Of a stretch of DNA of 64,000 bases, positions 24,580 through 33,114 are shown in pieces. This DNA is from Prevotella sp. E15-22 (GTDB lineage Bacteria > Bacteroidota > Bacteroidia > Bacteroidales > Bacteroidaceae), in assembly GCF_023204875.1 (NCBI RefSeq), contig NZ_CP096247.1, positions 558,001-622,000 on the forward strand, written 5' to 3'. Every line of letters starts with the position of its first letter. Positions within the stretch are counted from its first letter, which is position 1. Below the pieces are notes generated by a model. It worked only from the letters and a program-made list of their open reading frames with translations, searched no databases and had not been told where the DNA came from. Both the position numbers and the translations under genes were made by a program.

Positions 24580-26387
24580 TAGTACTCTGGCAACTCCCTC
24601 ATCAGGTAGTAATCATAATAATAGGTTTGGCGGAAGGCCTTCAGTCCCTCGCGTGCATATTCCACATCCATGTCGTTATAACGCTCGGCAGCCTGCGAGA
24701 AACTGTCGAACGACTGCTTCACACTCTGGTCGAAAGGCAGTTGGTCCAGGTTCTTCAAGCCCTGAATCATGCCATACAGATAGGCAGCCTCCTGGAAATG
24801 GCGTGGCATGTGGTCGTTGGGATGCAGGTTACTGTAGTCGCGGAAGTGATACCAGAACTGGTCGATGTCCTTCGTATAGAGCGATGCCAGCATGGCCTGC
24901 TCCAGGAAGTAAGGATCGTCCTTATAGATGCACTCTGCCAGTCGGTTCATCAGGAACTTCTCCACATAGCCACCGTCGCCCGACAGCATGTTCGGATAGT
25001 GCATCATGCGCGCCACGTCCTTCAGTTCCGCCATATTGCGTGCCTCCTCGGCCCAGTCGGCAAAGAACGTGGTGTGCTTCAGTACGTTCAGGTATTTGCG
25101 CGCCCTGCTCTCCTCCTTGTTCACGATGGCACACTTAGCCAGCAACTTCAGGTTCTCGGCGCGCCAGCCAAACTCCACGCCCATCTCCGTGCAGAGTCGG
25201 GCACTATAGTTAATCATGCCATAGTGATAGTACATCAGCGGACCCGATACCAGCATCAATCGCATGTCGAACGGAGCGTCATAGCGCTTCGAGCCATTGG
25301 GATAGAGGTACATCTCATCGGCCTGACGTCCCAGTCGGCCCAGTGCCAGGTTGCGCATCATCACGATGGCGCGTGTGGGCTCATCCTTCTGCAGCGCAGC
25401 CTCGGCCATCACTCCCTGCCAGTCGTTCTCCTCGATGCAATGCTGCATCCTTATCTCGTGGTGGAAGTTCTCGTCCTTATACCACCAATGCCACACGCCC
25501 CATGACAGCGCAGCCACCAGCAGCACCTGCGTGCCCAGGGGCAGCCATTTGCCCATCTTTTCTGTCTTTATCTTCTTGGCCAGGGCCTCGCCCACCACCA
25601 TCAGCACCATAAACAGCGCCAGTCCGTAGTAGGGTAGGTAGAACGCATGATATTCCTCCGTGACGAAGAACAGGGGCAAGGCCGCATAATAGATATTCGC
25701 CAGGTTTGTCTGGTGATACACCAGGTGATAGCACATCAGGGGCACCAGGGCAGCACCAGCTACAGCCAGCACCGAACCCGTTATCTTCTGCCACACAGGC
25801 ATCTTCAGGTTCCAGATGAGCAATCCCATCAGCAGCGTGGCGCCCAGGCCATAGATGCCCAGCAGCGGATAACCCACCAGAGCAGTAAAGATGATGAAAA
25901 TGAGAGGCAGACCGAAGCGCTGAGGCAGCGAACGGAAAGCCCATAGCAGCGCTACCACGGCGATGGTGCCCAGTGTTCCCACAAACACGTGGCCAGGCAG
26001 TTTGAGGAAATACACCCAATAGCCCATGTCCACGATGGTAATCAGCAGCAAGGCCACTGGTACCAGCGTCAGCGCCACCCATTCGTTGCTCACCCAGAAC
26101 GCCCGCTTGGTGAGCCACATCAGCGCGAGCCATCCCAGGCACAGCAGCAGCGTGCCCAGCCAGGGATAAAAGAAAAACTGAGTGAGATACGTGCCCATCC
26201 ACGACAGCAGTCCGCCGGGCACCACTATCTGTTCGTTGAAAAACAGACTGGTGTCAAGGAAAAGGTTCTGTTCTTGCAACTTCCACAGCAGGTCGTTCTC
26301 GAACAAGAGCAGTGCGCCAGCCACAACGACCAGCGTCGCCATCCAGGTTGTTATTGGTATAAACCGTTTCATATATTTAGTTAGCAT
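24579..26387 (-). CDS. Polytopic membrane protein, DUF6057-like
   Basis: 602 residues; an alternative start is the Met at 26372 (MKRFIPITTW). The first 300 or so residues have about ten hydrophobic segments (WMATLVVVAGALLLF, LGTLLLCLGWLALMWL, VALTLVPVALLLITIVD, VLLVAALSWGVWHW). The remaining 300 are soluble and helical with TPR-like character (AALQKDEPTRAIVMMRNLALG, RLCTEMGVEFGWRAENLKLLAKCAIVNKEESRARKYL). The layout matches the Bacteroidota family DUF6057 as far as I can judge. It lies between PL11 and the PD40 lipoprotein genes, with 36 bp and 14 bp gaps, and is probably co-transcribed. A purine-rich stretch stands before the 26387 start. Function unknown. Confidence 0.75.
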   Translation of the reverse strand: MLTKYMKRFIPITTWMATLVVVAGALLLFENDLLWKLQEQNLFLDTSLFFNEQIVVPGGLLSWMGTYLTQFFFYPWLGTLLLCLGWLALMWLTKRAFWVSNEWVALTLVPVALLLITIVDMGYWVYFLKLPGHVFVGTLGTIAVVALLWAFRSLPQRFGLPLIFIIFTALVGYPLLGIYGLGATLLMGLLIWNLKMPVWQKITGSVLAVAGAALVPLMCYHLVYHQTNLANIYYAALPLFFVTEEYHAFYLPYYGLALFMVLMVVGEALAKKIKTEKMGKWLPLGTQVLLVAALSWGVWHWWYKDENFHHEIRMQHCIEENDWQGVMAEAALQKDEPTRAIVMMRNLALGRLGRQADEMYLYPNGSKRYDAPFDMRLMLVSGPLMYYHYGMINYSARLCTEMGVEFGWRAENLKLLAKCAIVNKEESRARKYLNVLKHTTFFADWAEEARNMAELKDVARMMHYPNMLSGDGGYVEKFLMNRLAECIYKDDPYFLEQAMLASLYTKDIDQFWYHFRDYSNLHPNDHMPRHFQEAAYLYGMIQGLKNLDQLPFDQSVKQSFDSFSQAAERYNDMDVEYAREGLKAFRQTYYYDYYLMRELPEY

Positions 26388-26423
26388 TTTTTTTCTTCTT
26401 TCTTTTTTTACCTCTTTACCTTT

Positions 26424-28244
26424 TTACTTCAGGTAATCCGTATTGTCGGGCCCCAGGTAAAAGCCCGTCTCGGGAGGCTGGTTATAGCCCACGTTCTCCG
26501 TGGCCACACTCAGTCGGTAGGGGATATCCTGCATCAGACAGTCGATGCGATAGTCGGTGGGGATGGTCGATACATAGATGCGCAACTCCGTACTCTCACG
26601 ATTGCGGGTGATCACCTCCTCGCGCCAGTCGCCCACGATGTCGGCACTCAGACACGGGTTCTGTTTCGTGCCGTTGTTAAACTGCCCATCCAGTCGCTGA
26701 ATCACCTTCGCGCTGTTCGTTTGCCAATCGTATTTCGTGATGGTGCTGCGATCCAATAGCTCGCGCAGCAAGTCGCCGTCCCACCAAATGCCAAAGTTGA
26801 TGCTCAGCGCCCTGGGGTTGATGTGGTCGATGACCTCGCCTTTCATGTTTCTCACCCCACGGCTGTCGATGCTCCACATCTCCGTGCCAGGGTTCGTCGG
26901 GTCGATATCCGCAGCCATGGCGCGCCCCACGTCCGTGGTCGATTTCACCTGAAACACCACCTCGCCCGTCTTCGCATTGCGCAGGTCCGACCCATCGCGC
27001 TTGTTCTCATGGCAGTCCCAGATATAGAGTTGCCCGTCCTTGTGGTCAGCAATCAGGTGGATAGCATCGCCATGCCCCATGCCCGTGTTATAGAGTCCTG
27101 TGCCATCGTGGTCCACAGCCATCGAGCCATACGTAATCTCGTCCCATCCGTCGCCATCCACATCCGCCACGCGCAGGTTGTGGTTACCCTGTCCTGCATA
27201 GCTGGCCCATTGAGGATTATTGGTGTCAAACACCCAGCGCTGTTTCAGTTCACGTCCGTTCCAGTCCCATGCCGCCAATACCGAGCGCGTGTAGTAGCCA
27301 CGACAGGACACCGCACTCGCCGTGCGTCCGCCAAAATAGCCCACCGCTGCCAGATAGCGCTCCGACCTGTTGCCACGGTTGTCGCCCCAGCTGTTCACAT
27401 CGCCCCGTTCAGGCACATACGGCTTCGTGTCCATCACCTCGCCCGTCATGCCGTTAAACACACTCAGGTATTCCGGTCCCGTCAGGATGCGCCCAGCCGG
27501 GTTGCGATAGTCGGCCAGGGAGTCGCCAATCACCTTTCCTTTCGCGTCGCGCGTGCCGTCAGCCGTCTTCACCATCAGTTCCGCCCGTCCGTCGCCGTCC
27601 AGGTCATATACGATGAACGGCGTATAGTGCGCTCCGCTGCGGATGTTCCGTCCCAGGTCAATGCGCCAGAGTCGTTCGCCATTCAGGCGATAGCAGTCAA
27701 TCAGCGTGGCATCTGTCATGCCGTCATGACTATTGTCGTGCGAGTTCCACGGGTCCCATTTCAGGATAATCTCATATTGTCCGTCGCCATCCACATCCGC
27801 CACCGTCGCATCGTTGGCCGAGTGCATCTCGTCAGGCTTCTGCAGCGGAACGACGATGTAGCCGATGGCTGATGTCTGAAGGCTGAGGGATGAGGGTTGA
27901 TGTCTTCCATCTTCCTTCTTCCTTCTTCCCTCATCCATCTTACATCTCACCTCATACACCGCCCCCTCCTCGGGCTGCTTGTCTATGAACCACGTGCCCC
28001 CTTTGGTCAGTGGGGCCTCGTTCAGTTTCTTCCCATTGCGATACACGTCGAAGGCCGCCCCCTTGGGGTCGCTCTTCAGCAGTCGCCACGACACGAAGGC
28101 ACTTCCGTCCGCCTGACGCACGGCCACCACGCCGCGGTCCAGTTTCTCCGTGCACAGTTTTTCATAGTCATACCTCGGCTGTGCCAGAGTTGTCAGCCCT
28201 GCCATCACCATCAGCATCATCGTGTCTAGTAAGCGCTTCATCAT
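26424..28244 (-). CDS. Rhamnogalacturonan lyase, polysaccharide lyase family 11
   Basis: 606 residues with a signal peptide (LLDTMMLMVMAGLTTLAQ). After an N-terminal FN3-like domain (about 25-100, FVSWRLLKSDPKGAAFDVYR) comes the PL11 eight-bladed propeller with Ca-binding DxDxDG loops (VADVDGDGQYEI, YDLDGDGRAELMVKTADGT, VADVDGDGWDEI) and family motifs (KWDPWNSHDNS, FGIWWDGDLLRELLD, SADIVGDWREEVI). It cleaves the rhamnose-galacturonate backbone of rhamnogalacturonan I by beta-elimination. Residues about 101-127, between the FN3-like and catalytic domains, are encoded by heptanucleotide repeat DNA and look like an insertion (EGRRKKEDGRHQPSSLSLQ). A minus-strand promoter lies at 28282-28289. First gene of the 28244-23041 operon. 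Confidence 0.93.
   Translation of the reverse strand: MMKRLLDTMMLMVMAGLTTLAQPRYDYEKLCTEKLDRGVVAVRQADGSAFVSWRLLKSDPKGAAFDVYRNGKKLNEAPLTKGGTWFIDKQPEEGAVYEVRCKMDEGRRKKEDGRHQPSSLSLQTSAIGYIVVPLQKPDEMHSANDATVADVDGDGQYEIILKWDPWNSHDNSHDGMTDATLIDCYRLNGERLWRIDLGRNIRSGAHYTPFIVYDLDGDGRAELMVKTADGTRDAKGKVIGDSLADYRNPAGRILTGPEYLSVFNGMTGEVMDTKPYVPERGDVNSWGDNRGNRSERYLAAVGYFGGRTASAVSCRGYYTRSVLAAWDWNGRELKQRWVFDTNNPQWASYAGQGNHNLRVADVDGDGWDEITYGSMAVDHDGTGLYNTGMGHGDAIHLIADHKDGQLYIWDCHENKRDGSDLRNAKTGEVVFQVKSTTDVGRAMAADIDPTNPGTEMWSIDSRGVRNMKGEVIDHINPRALSINFGIWWDGDLLRELLDRSTITKYDWQTNSAKVIQRLDGQFNNGTKQNPCLSADIVGDWREEVITRNRESTELRIYVSTIPTDYRIDCLMQDIPYRLSVATENVGYNQPPETGFYLGPDNTDYLK
27861..27958 (+). repeat. Heptanucleotide repeat block inside the PL11 gene
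   Basis: About fourteen 7-mers. The right part (27903-27958) reads TCTTCCA, TCTTCCT, TCTTCCT, TCTTCCC, TCATCCA, TCTTACA, TCTCACC, TCATACA. The left part (27861-27902) is the opposite strand type (on the minus strand CATCAAC, CCTCATC, CCTCAGC, CTTCAGA, CATCAGC, CATCGGC). GGATGAGGG and CCCTCATCC within it can pair as a hairpin. The frame stays open through it. Confidence 0.8.
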
Positions 28245-28281
28245 CGCAATATTTATTAATTAGGTATTGGTTTCAAGGGTG

Positions 28282-28289
28282 CAAAGGTA
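28282..28289 (-). promoter_or_regulatory. -7 box of the PL11 operon promoter
   Basis: TAccTTTG on the minus strand. The predicted start near 28275 would give a leader of about 30 nt. No clear -33 TTTG stands at the usual distance, so activation by a regulator is possible. Confidence 0.6.
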
Positions 28290-28339
28290 TAAAAAAAACT
28301 CGACATCAGTCATGGTCATCGAAAAAAATCTTTTTGAAG

Positions 28340-28378
28340 GCTATAATTGTGATGAATTTATTAATACACAATTATAGC
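28340..28378. promoter_or_regulatory. Perfect 12-bp inverted repeat in the divergent intergenic region
   Basis: GCTATAATTGTG (28340-28351) and CACAATTATAGC (28367-28378) are perfect inverted copies 15 bp apart. They lie upstream of the minus-strand PL11 promoter and about 135 bp upstream of the plus-strand -7 box. There is no T-tract. A dimeric regulator site is the simplest reading. The remainder of the 28245-28580 region is AT-rich and holds only the two promoters. Confidence 0.5.
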
Positions 28379-28513
28379 AAATTATTAGTAATCGAAACGT
28401 TTTTGTTTCACTTTTCCATTAAATGCTAGCGAAAAAATACCAACTTTTCGGTATTTAACATTCTTTTATGCAAATTTTTTTATAATTTCTTCCCTTGTTT
28501 AAATTCTTTGATA

Positions 28514-28521
28514 TACTTTTG
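28514..28521 (+). promoter_or_regulatory. -7 box for the 28581 gene
   Basis: TAcTTTTG, 60 bp before the ATG, with AAAAGGA just upstream of the start as a possible ribosome-binding stretch. The -33 element is not clear. Confidence 0.6.
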
Positions 28522-28580
28522 CAGCCAAATTGCTATGTTTATAGGTAAAAAGATTAGTTTAATTGTTTTTAAAAGGAACT

Positions 28581-31500
28581 ATGAAAAGAGTGTTTACTTC
28601 ATTCTTCCTGCTAAGTTTAGCAGGTAGTAGTGCTCTGTTGGCCCAGTCCACAGAAGCGATTACTGTTGCAGGTAAGCCCAAGGCCCCTGTCTCAGAAGTT
28701 AAGCAACGTCCGCGTGTTGGAAAGATTAAGGTTGCTCCCACGAGCAAGTACAACATCGCCCCTAAGGACTATGCCGACTTTGTAGCCCAAGGCGGTCTGC
28801 AGAAAGGCAAGTCAGTCAACCGGACCAGTCAACCAAACCGTGCCGAAAAGATTGCCGCATCCGAGGTCTATCCCGACAGCATCTATTTCTATTCAGTGCT
28901 CGACTCGCGTACCGACGATGCCAACGGCTTTGCCCAGGGACAGGTGCTGGGTTATTATCTCAATGGCAACACCAAGCTCTATCAGGAGCATAACGGACTC
29001 GTGCTGCCCACCGAGGCTATCGGTTCCAATGGCTCTTACGTATTGGTGGATGGCAAGTGGTATTGCTTCTGTAGCGGGAAGATTAGTGTTTACGATGTCA
29101 AGACGGGTCAGCTGCTGCAAACCAAGACCGACTATCTGAAGGGCGACACACCTATCCGTCGTCCAACAGGTGCTGCCTACGATGCCTCTTCCGACAACTT
29201 CTATGTACCCACATGGAGTGGCATCCTCGAGGTGAAGCGTTCCGACCTCAGTTCCCAGATTGTTGGCAACTTCGATGCCTTCCCCCTTGCCATGGTGTCG
29301 GCCAAGGATGGCATTTATTATATGGCCTACGATGGCTCTCTGTATAAGTTCAACAAGGAAACAAGTGCTGCCACCAAAGTCTATGCCGATATCAAGGGCG
29401 ACATCGAGTGCATCAACAACGTGGCTTCAGCCAGCTTCGATTTCGCCACTGGCAAACTCTATTTCAACTACCTGGACAACAGTTGGCAGGGCCACATGGC
29501 CGTGTTCAACCCTGCAACAGGTCAGACCACCCATCTCATCGCCTATCCTCAGGGCAGTTTCGCCATGGCAGGATTTTCATTGCCTTGGGCTGCCGACAAG
29601 GCCCCTGCTGCCGTGAGTGGCATCGCGTTTGCCGATGGCAAGGTGACTTTCACTGCACCCACCAAGACCTACGATGGTGCCGACAACCTCTCGGGCACCC
29701 TCAAGGCCCTTGTCACCATCGACGACAGCAACACCATCGAGACCTCGGTTACTGTCGGTGCTCAAACCACCGTTGATCTGAACCTCACCGATGGCGCTCA
29801 TAAACTCACCATCCAGGTGGCCAACGACAAAGGCAGCAGTCCTGAGCGCGTTGACCATGTGTTTGTGGGCAGCGACATCCCCAACGCCGTTGGCAACCTT
29901 ACCCTGAGCATCAGTGCCGATATGAAGGCCAGCCTCTCTTGGGACGCTCCTACCACATCCTTGAACTATGGTCCTGTGGATGAGGCTTCGCTCAACTACG
30001 ACGTCATCCGCTATCCTGGTGCTGTCCAGGTGGTCACCGGCATCAAGGCCACCTCTTTCTCAGAGCAGCTCACCGATGCCCGTCACGACTACTATTACGA
30101 GGTGGTGTCGCACACTGGCACCAATGGCAATGCCAAGGCCAAGTCAAACGTGTTCCCTGCTGGCAGCGTGTGGTATCCCCCCTATAAGGAAACCTTCTAT
30201 TATGAAGAGAACTTCCAGTCGTTCAAGGTCATCGACCGCAATGCCGATGGCAACACCTGGATCTGGATGTGCCCCAGTAACGACCCCACACTGGCCGAGG
30301 CCTGGTTGCATGGTAATGGTGTGACCGACCCAGAGAACGGTTTCGTTTCTACCTATAACGACGACTATTTCATCTCGCCCAAGGTGGCTCTCGAGGCCGG
30401 CAAGGACTATCGCCTCTCGTTCGACTGGGGTGACAACTATTATTATGGTGAGAAGATGAACATCTTCCTGGGCAAGGGCACCGAGATTACCGATAGTGTG
30501 GCCCAGATTACCCCCACCTTCTCGATGGACTATGTGCCTGGCAAGGCAGCCTTTGTCTTCCATGTGGCCGAGGATGGCAAATACAACATTTTCTTCCACA
30601 ACACCACCGTTGGCAACAGCGTCAATGTGATTCTCGACAATATTGCTGTTGAACTTTATGCCAACTACAACGCTCCCGACAGCGTCGTTAACGTAAGTGC
30701 TGTTGCTGGCGAACAGGGCGCACTTGTAAATACCCTCAGCTTCACTGCCCCCAGCAAGACCTATGCCCAGGGCCAGTTGAGTAGCATCTCTCGCATCGAC
30801 GTGTTCCGCAACGACAGCGACCAGCCCGTCCATGTGTTCCAGTCGCCTGCCGTAGGTGCCCGTCTGTCGTGGACCGATACCGAGGTTCAGAACGGTCTGG
30901 TCACCTATAAGCTCGTTCCCTACAACGAGGCCGGTCAGGGTCTCGCTGCCGAGGTCACCAACTGGGTTGGACTTGACATTCCTTCTGATGTGCCCACGCT
31001 CGCCATCAAGCAGGTGCAGGGCGAATGGGGCAACTTCACCGCTCAGGTAGACTTCACCCAGGTGCCCAACAAGGGTAAGCACGGTGGCTATGTGGTGCCC
31101 GATGATGTGAAATATGTGCTCTATCGCTACGATGAGTATAACTTCAGCGAACACTGGCAGGCCCAGAACAATCCCACCAGCGCCTTCACCATTACCGACG
31201 AAAACTACTGGGGATGGGGACAGGCCTATGTCACCTATCTACTCGTGGCCCAGAACGCTGCAGGTTCTTCTGATGGCTATATGGCCGGCATCGTCCTTGG
31301 CGAGCCCTATGCCCTGCCTTACAACGAGTCGTTTGCCTATGGCTTCGTCAACCAGGACCCCTGGACACGTATGAGCGACAACTACGATCATGCCTGGAAC
31401 GTATCCACAGGCAGTGGCATCTCTGTGAAACCCTACGACAACGATGGTGGTATGCTGGCCTTCACCTATATCAACGAGACCTCTAATAAGGAGGTGATGA

Positions 31501-33107
31501 CCACTCCCCGTGTGTCTCTGGCCAACACCGTGAACCCCGAGCTCAGCTTCTATATGTATCATGGCGCCGATGCCGAGGAGGACGATGTGGTGCTCGACCT
31601 CTACACCAACTATCAGGACGAGGGTTTTGTGGCCCACAAGGCTATTCTCGACTATAACAACGGCACCGAAGGCTGGAGTCGCTTCTCATTGCCCCTCGAC
31701 AACACCAAGACCGACGTTCAGTTGGCCTTTGCTGCCACCGCCATTGGTGCCGTGGCTCCCATCTATATCGATAACATCACCATTGCCGAAGGCAACAAGC
31801 ACGACCTCGCCCTCGAGCGCATCAACGTCGAGAAGAAGCGCGTGGATGCAGGCGAGGCTGGCGTGTTCACCGTATCTGTGGCCAACTATGGCATGGAGGC
31901 TGCCAACGACTATAGCGTCACCCTCATGAAGGATGGTCAGGCCCTGGCCACCCAGACTGGCGACAACACCGTGACCAACCAGGTGAAGACCTATCGTTTC
32001 AGCGTGCCCACCACCAAGGCCGAGGCAGGCGAGTCGCACCTCTATAGTGCTGTCATTGCCCTCGAAGGCGATGTGAACACCGCCAACGACTCAAGCACCG
32101 TGGTAAAACTCTCTGTCCGTGGCAACCAGTTGCCTGCTGTCGATGCCCTCCAAGGCCGTTGCGCTGCCGGTAGTGTGAACCTCAGTTGGACAGCACCTGC
32201 CAAGGATACATATGTTGAGTCGGCTACCGACGATTTCGATAGCTACGACAACTTCATCATCAACAACATCGGCGACTGGACTACCTACGATGGCGATGGC
32301 AGTGCCTACACCATTGGCTTCACCTGTCCTGAGTACGACAACTACTTCGCCCCCATGGCTTGGCAGGTATGGAACCCCACGCAGGTGGGCTTCGACCTCA
32401 ATAAGTTCCCTGTATTGAAGCCCCATTCTGGCGACCGTTACCTCGCCACATGGGCAGCCACCAGCGAAACTAGCGTCATCCCCTCCGACGACTGGCTCAT
32501 CTCGCCCGCCGTTGTGGGTGGCAGCGACATCAGCTTCTGGTATCGTGTGCCCAATGCAGGTTCTGATGCTCAGGTGTTCGAGATTATGACCACCGACCTC
32601 GACTCAACCGATCCCCTCGACTTTACGGCCATCGATCGCGACTCGCTGGAAGGTACTACCGACTGGGTGAAGTTCGAGTTCACCCTGCCCAAGACTGCCA
32701 AGCACTTCGCTATCCGCGCCTGCTCGCAGACCAGCAACTATATAGTGGCCTTCCTCGACGACCTCACCTATACCTCTGTCAGCAACCCTGATGTCAAGGT
32801 GTCGCTCACGGGCTATAAGGTCTATCGCGATGGTCAACTCATTGCCACCCTTGGCAAGGACCAAACCACATACGCCGATGCCGAGGCCAACGCAGCAACA
32901 GGCAACAGCTATTTCGTGACGGCTGTCTATGCCGAGGGCGAGTCGAATGGCTCGAATGTCTTCGTCAGCGACTTCACCAACGCCATCCACAGCGCCAGTG
33001 CCGATGCCGCCAAGGCCAATCAGACCTACAACATCTCTGGTCAGCGTGTCAACAACAGCTATAAGGGCATCGTTGTGGTGAATGGTAAGAAACACATCCG
33101 TCGATAG
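28581..33107 (+). CDS. Large secreted adhesin-like protein with FN3 and choice-of-anchor-J (jelly roll) modules
   Basis: 1508 residues from the ATG at 28581, which directly precedes a clean signal peptide (MKRVFTSFFLLSLAGSSALLAQ); an earlier in-frame Met adds six residues and is less likely. The N-terminal third is propeller-like (KISVYDVKTGQLLQ, DGIYYMAYDGSLYKFNKET). Then come FN3-like domains (NLTLSISADMKASLSWDAP, SVNLSWTAPAK) alternating with at least three MAM/choice-of-anchor-J-like domains (DDYFISPKVALEAGKDYRLSFDW, EVMTTPRVSLANTVNPELSFYMYHG, DDWLISPAVVGGSDISFWYRV) and a CARDB-like domain near residues 1080-1190. The C-terminus TYNISGQRVNN...GIVVVNGKK resembles the sorting tail of type IX secreted proteins. 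Probably surface-attached. It is 7 bp from the Omp28-like gene. Confidence 0.8.
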   Translation: MKRVFTSFFLLSLAGSSALLAQSTEAITVAGKPKAPVSEVKQRPRVGKIKVAPTSKYNIAPKDYADFVAQGGLQKGKSVNRTSQPNRAEKIAASEVYPDSIYFYSVLDSRTDDANGFAQGQVLGYYLNGNTKLYQEHNGLVLPTEAIGSNGSYVLVDGKWYCFCSGKISVYDVKTGQLLQTKTDYLKGDTPIRRPTGAAYDASSDNFYVPTWSGILEVKRSDLSSQIVGNFDAFPLAMVSAKDGIYYMAYDGSLYKFNKETSAATKVYADIKGDIECINNVASASFDFATGKLYFNYLDNSWQGHMAVFNPATGQTTHLIAYPQGSFAMAGFSLPWAADKAPAAVSGIAFADGKVTFTAPTKTYDGADNLSGTLKALVTIDDSNTIETSVTVGAQTTVDLNLTDGAHKLTIQVANDKGSSPERVDHVFVGSDIPNAVGNLTLSISADMKASLSWDAPTTSLNYGPVDEASLNYDVIRYPGAVQVVTGIKATSFSEQLTDARHDYYYEVVSHTGTNGNAKAKSNVFPAGSVWYPPYKETFYYEENFQSFKVIDRNADGNTWIWMCPSNDPTLAEAWLHGNGVTDPENGFVSTYNDDYFISPKVALEAGKDYRLSFDWGDNYYYGEKMNIFLGKGTEITDSVAQITPTFSMDYVPGKAAFVFHVAEDGKYNIFFHNTTVGNSVNVILDNIAVELYANYNAPDSVVNVSAVAGEQGALVNTLSFTAPSKTYAQGQLSSISRIDVFRNDSDQPVHVFQSPAVGARLSWTDTEVQNGLVTYKLVPYNEAGQGLAAEVTNWVGLDIPSDVPTLAIKQVQGEWGNFTAQVDFTQVPNKGKHGGYVVPDDVKYVLYRYDEYNFSEHWQAQNNPTSAFTITDENYWGWGQAYVTYLLVAQNAAGSSDGYMAGIVLGEPYALPYNESFAYGFVNQDPWTRMSDNYDHAWNVSTGSGISVKPYDNDGGMLAFTYINETSNKEVMTTPRVSLANTVNPELSFYMYHGADAEEDDVVLDLYTNYQDEGFVAHKAILDYNNGTEGWSRFSLPLDNTKTDVQLAFAATAIGAVAPIYIDNITIAEGNKHDLALERINVEKKRVDAGEAGVFTVSVANYGMEAANDYSVTLMKDGQALATQTGDNTVTNQVKTYRFSVPTTKAEAGESHLYSAVIALEGDVNTANDSSTVVKLSVRGNQLPAVDALQGRCAAGSVNLSWTAPAKDTYVESATDDFDSYDNFIINNIGDWTTYDGDGSAYTIGFTCPEYDNYFAPMAWQVWNPTQVGFDLNKFPVLKPHSGDRYLATWAATSETSVIPSDDWLISPAVVGGSDISFWYRVPNAGSDAQVFEIMTTDLDSTDPLDFTAIDRDSLEGTTDWVKFEFTLPKTAKHFAIRACSQTSNYIVAFLDDLTYTSVSNPDVKVSLTGYKVYRDGQLIATLGKDQTTYADAEANAATGNSYFVTAVYAEGESNGSNVFVSDFTNAIHSASADAAKANQTYNISGQRVNNSYKGIVVVNGKKHIRR

Positions 33108-33114
33108 TCGCTTT

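Noticed and set aside
24467..25138. A 223-codon plus-strand frame opposite the lipoprotein and DUF6057-like genes
   Set aside because: It runs antisense through two supported genes, is rich in Arg, Ser and Pro, and has no recognisable domain.
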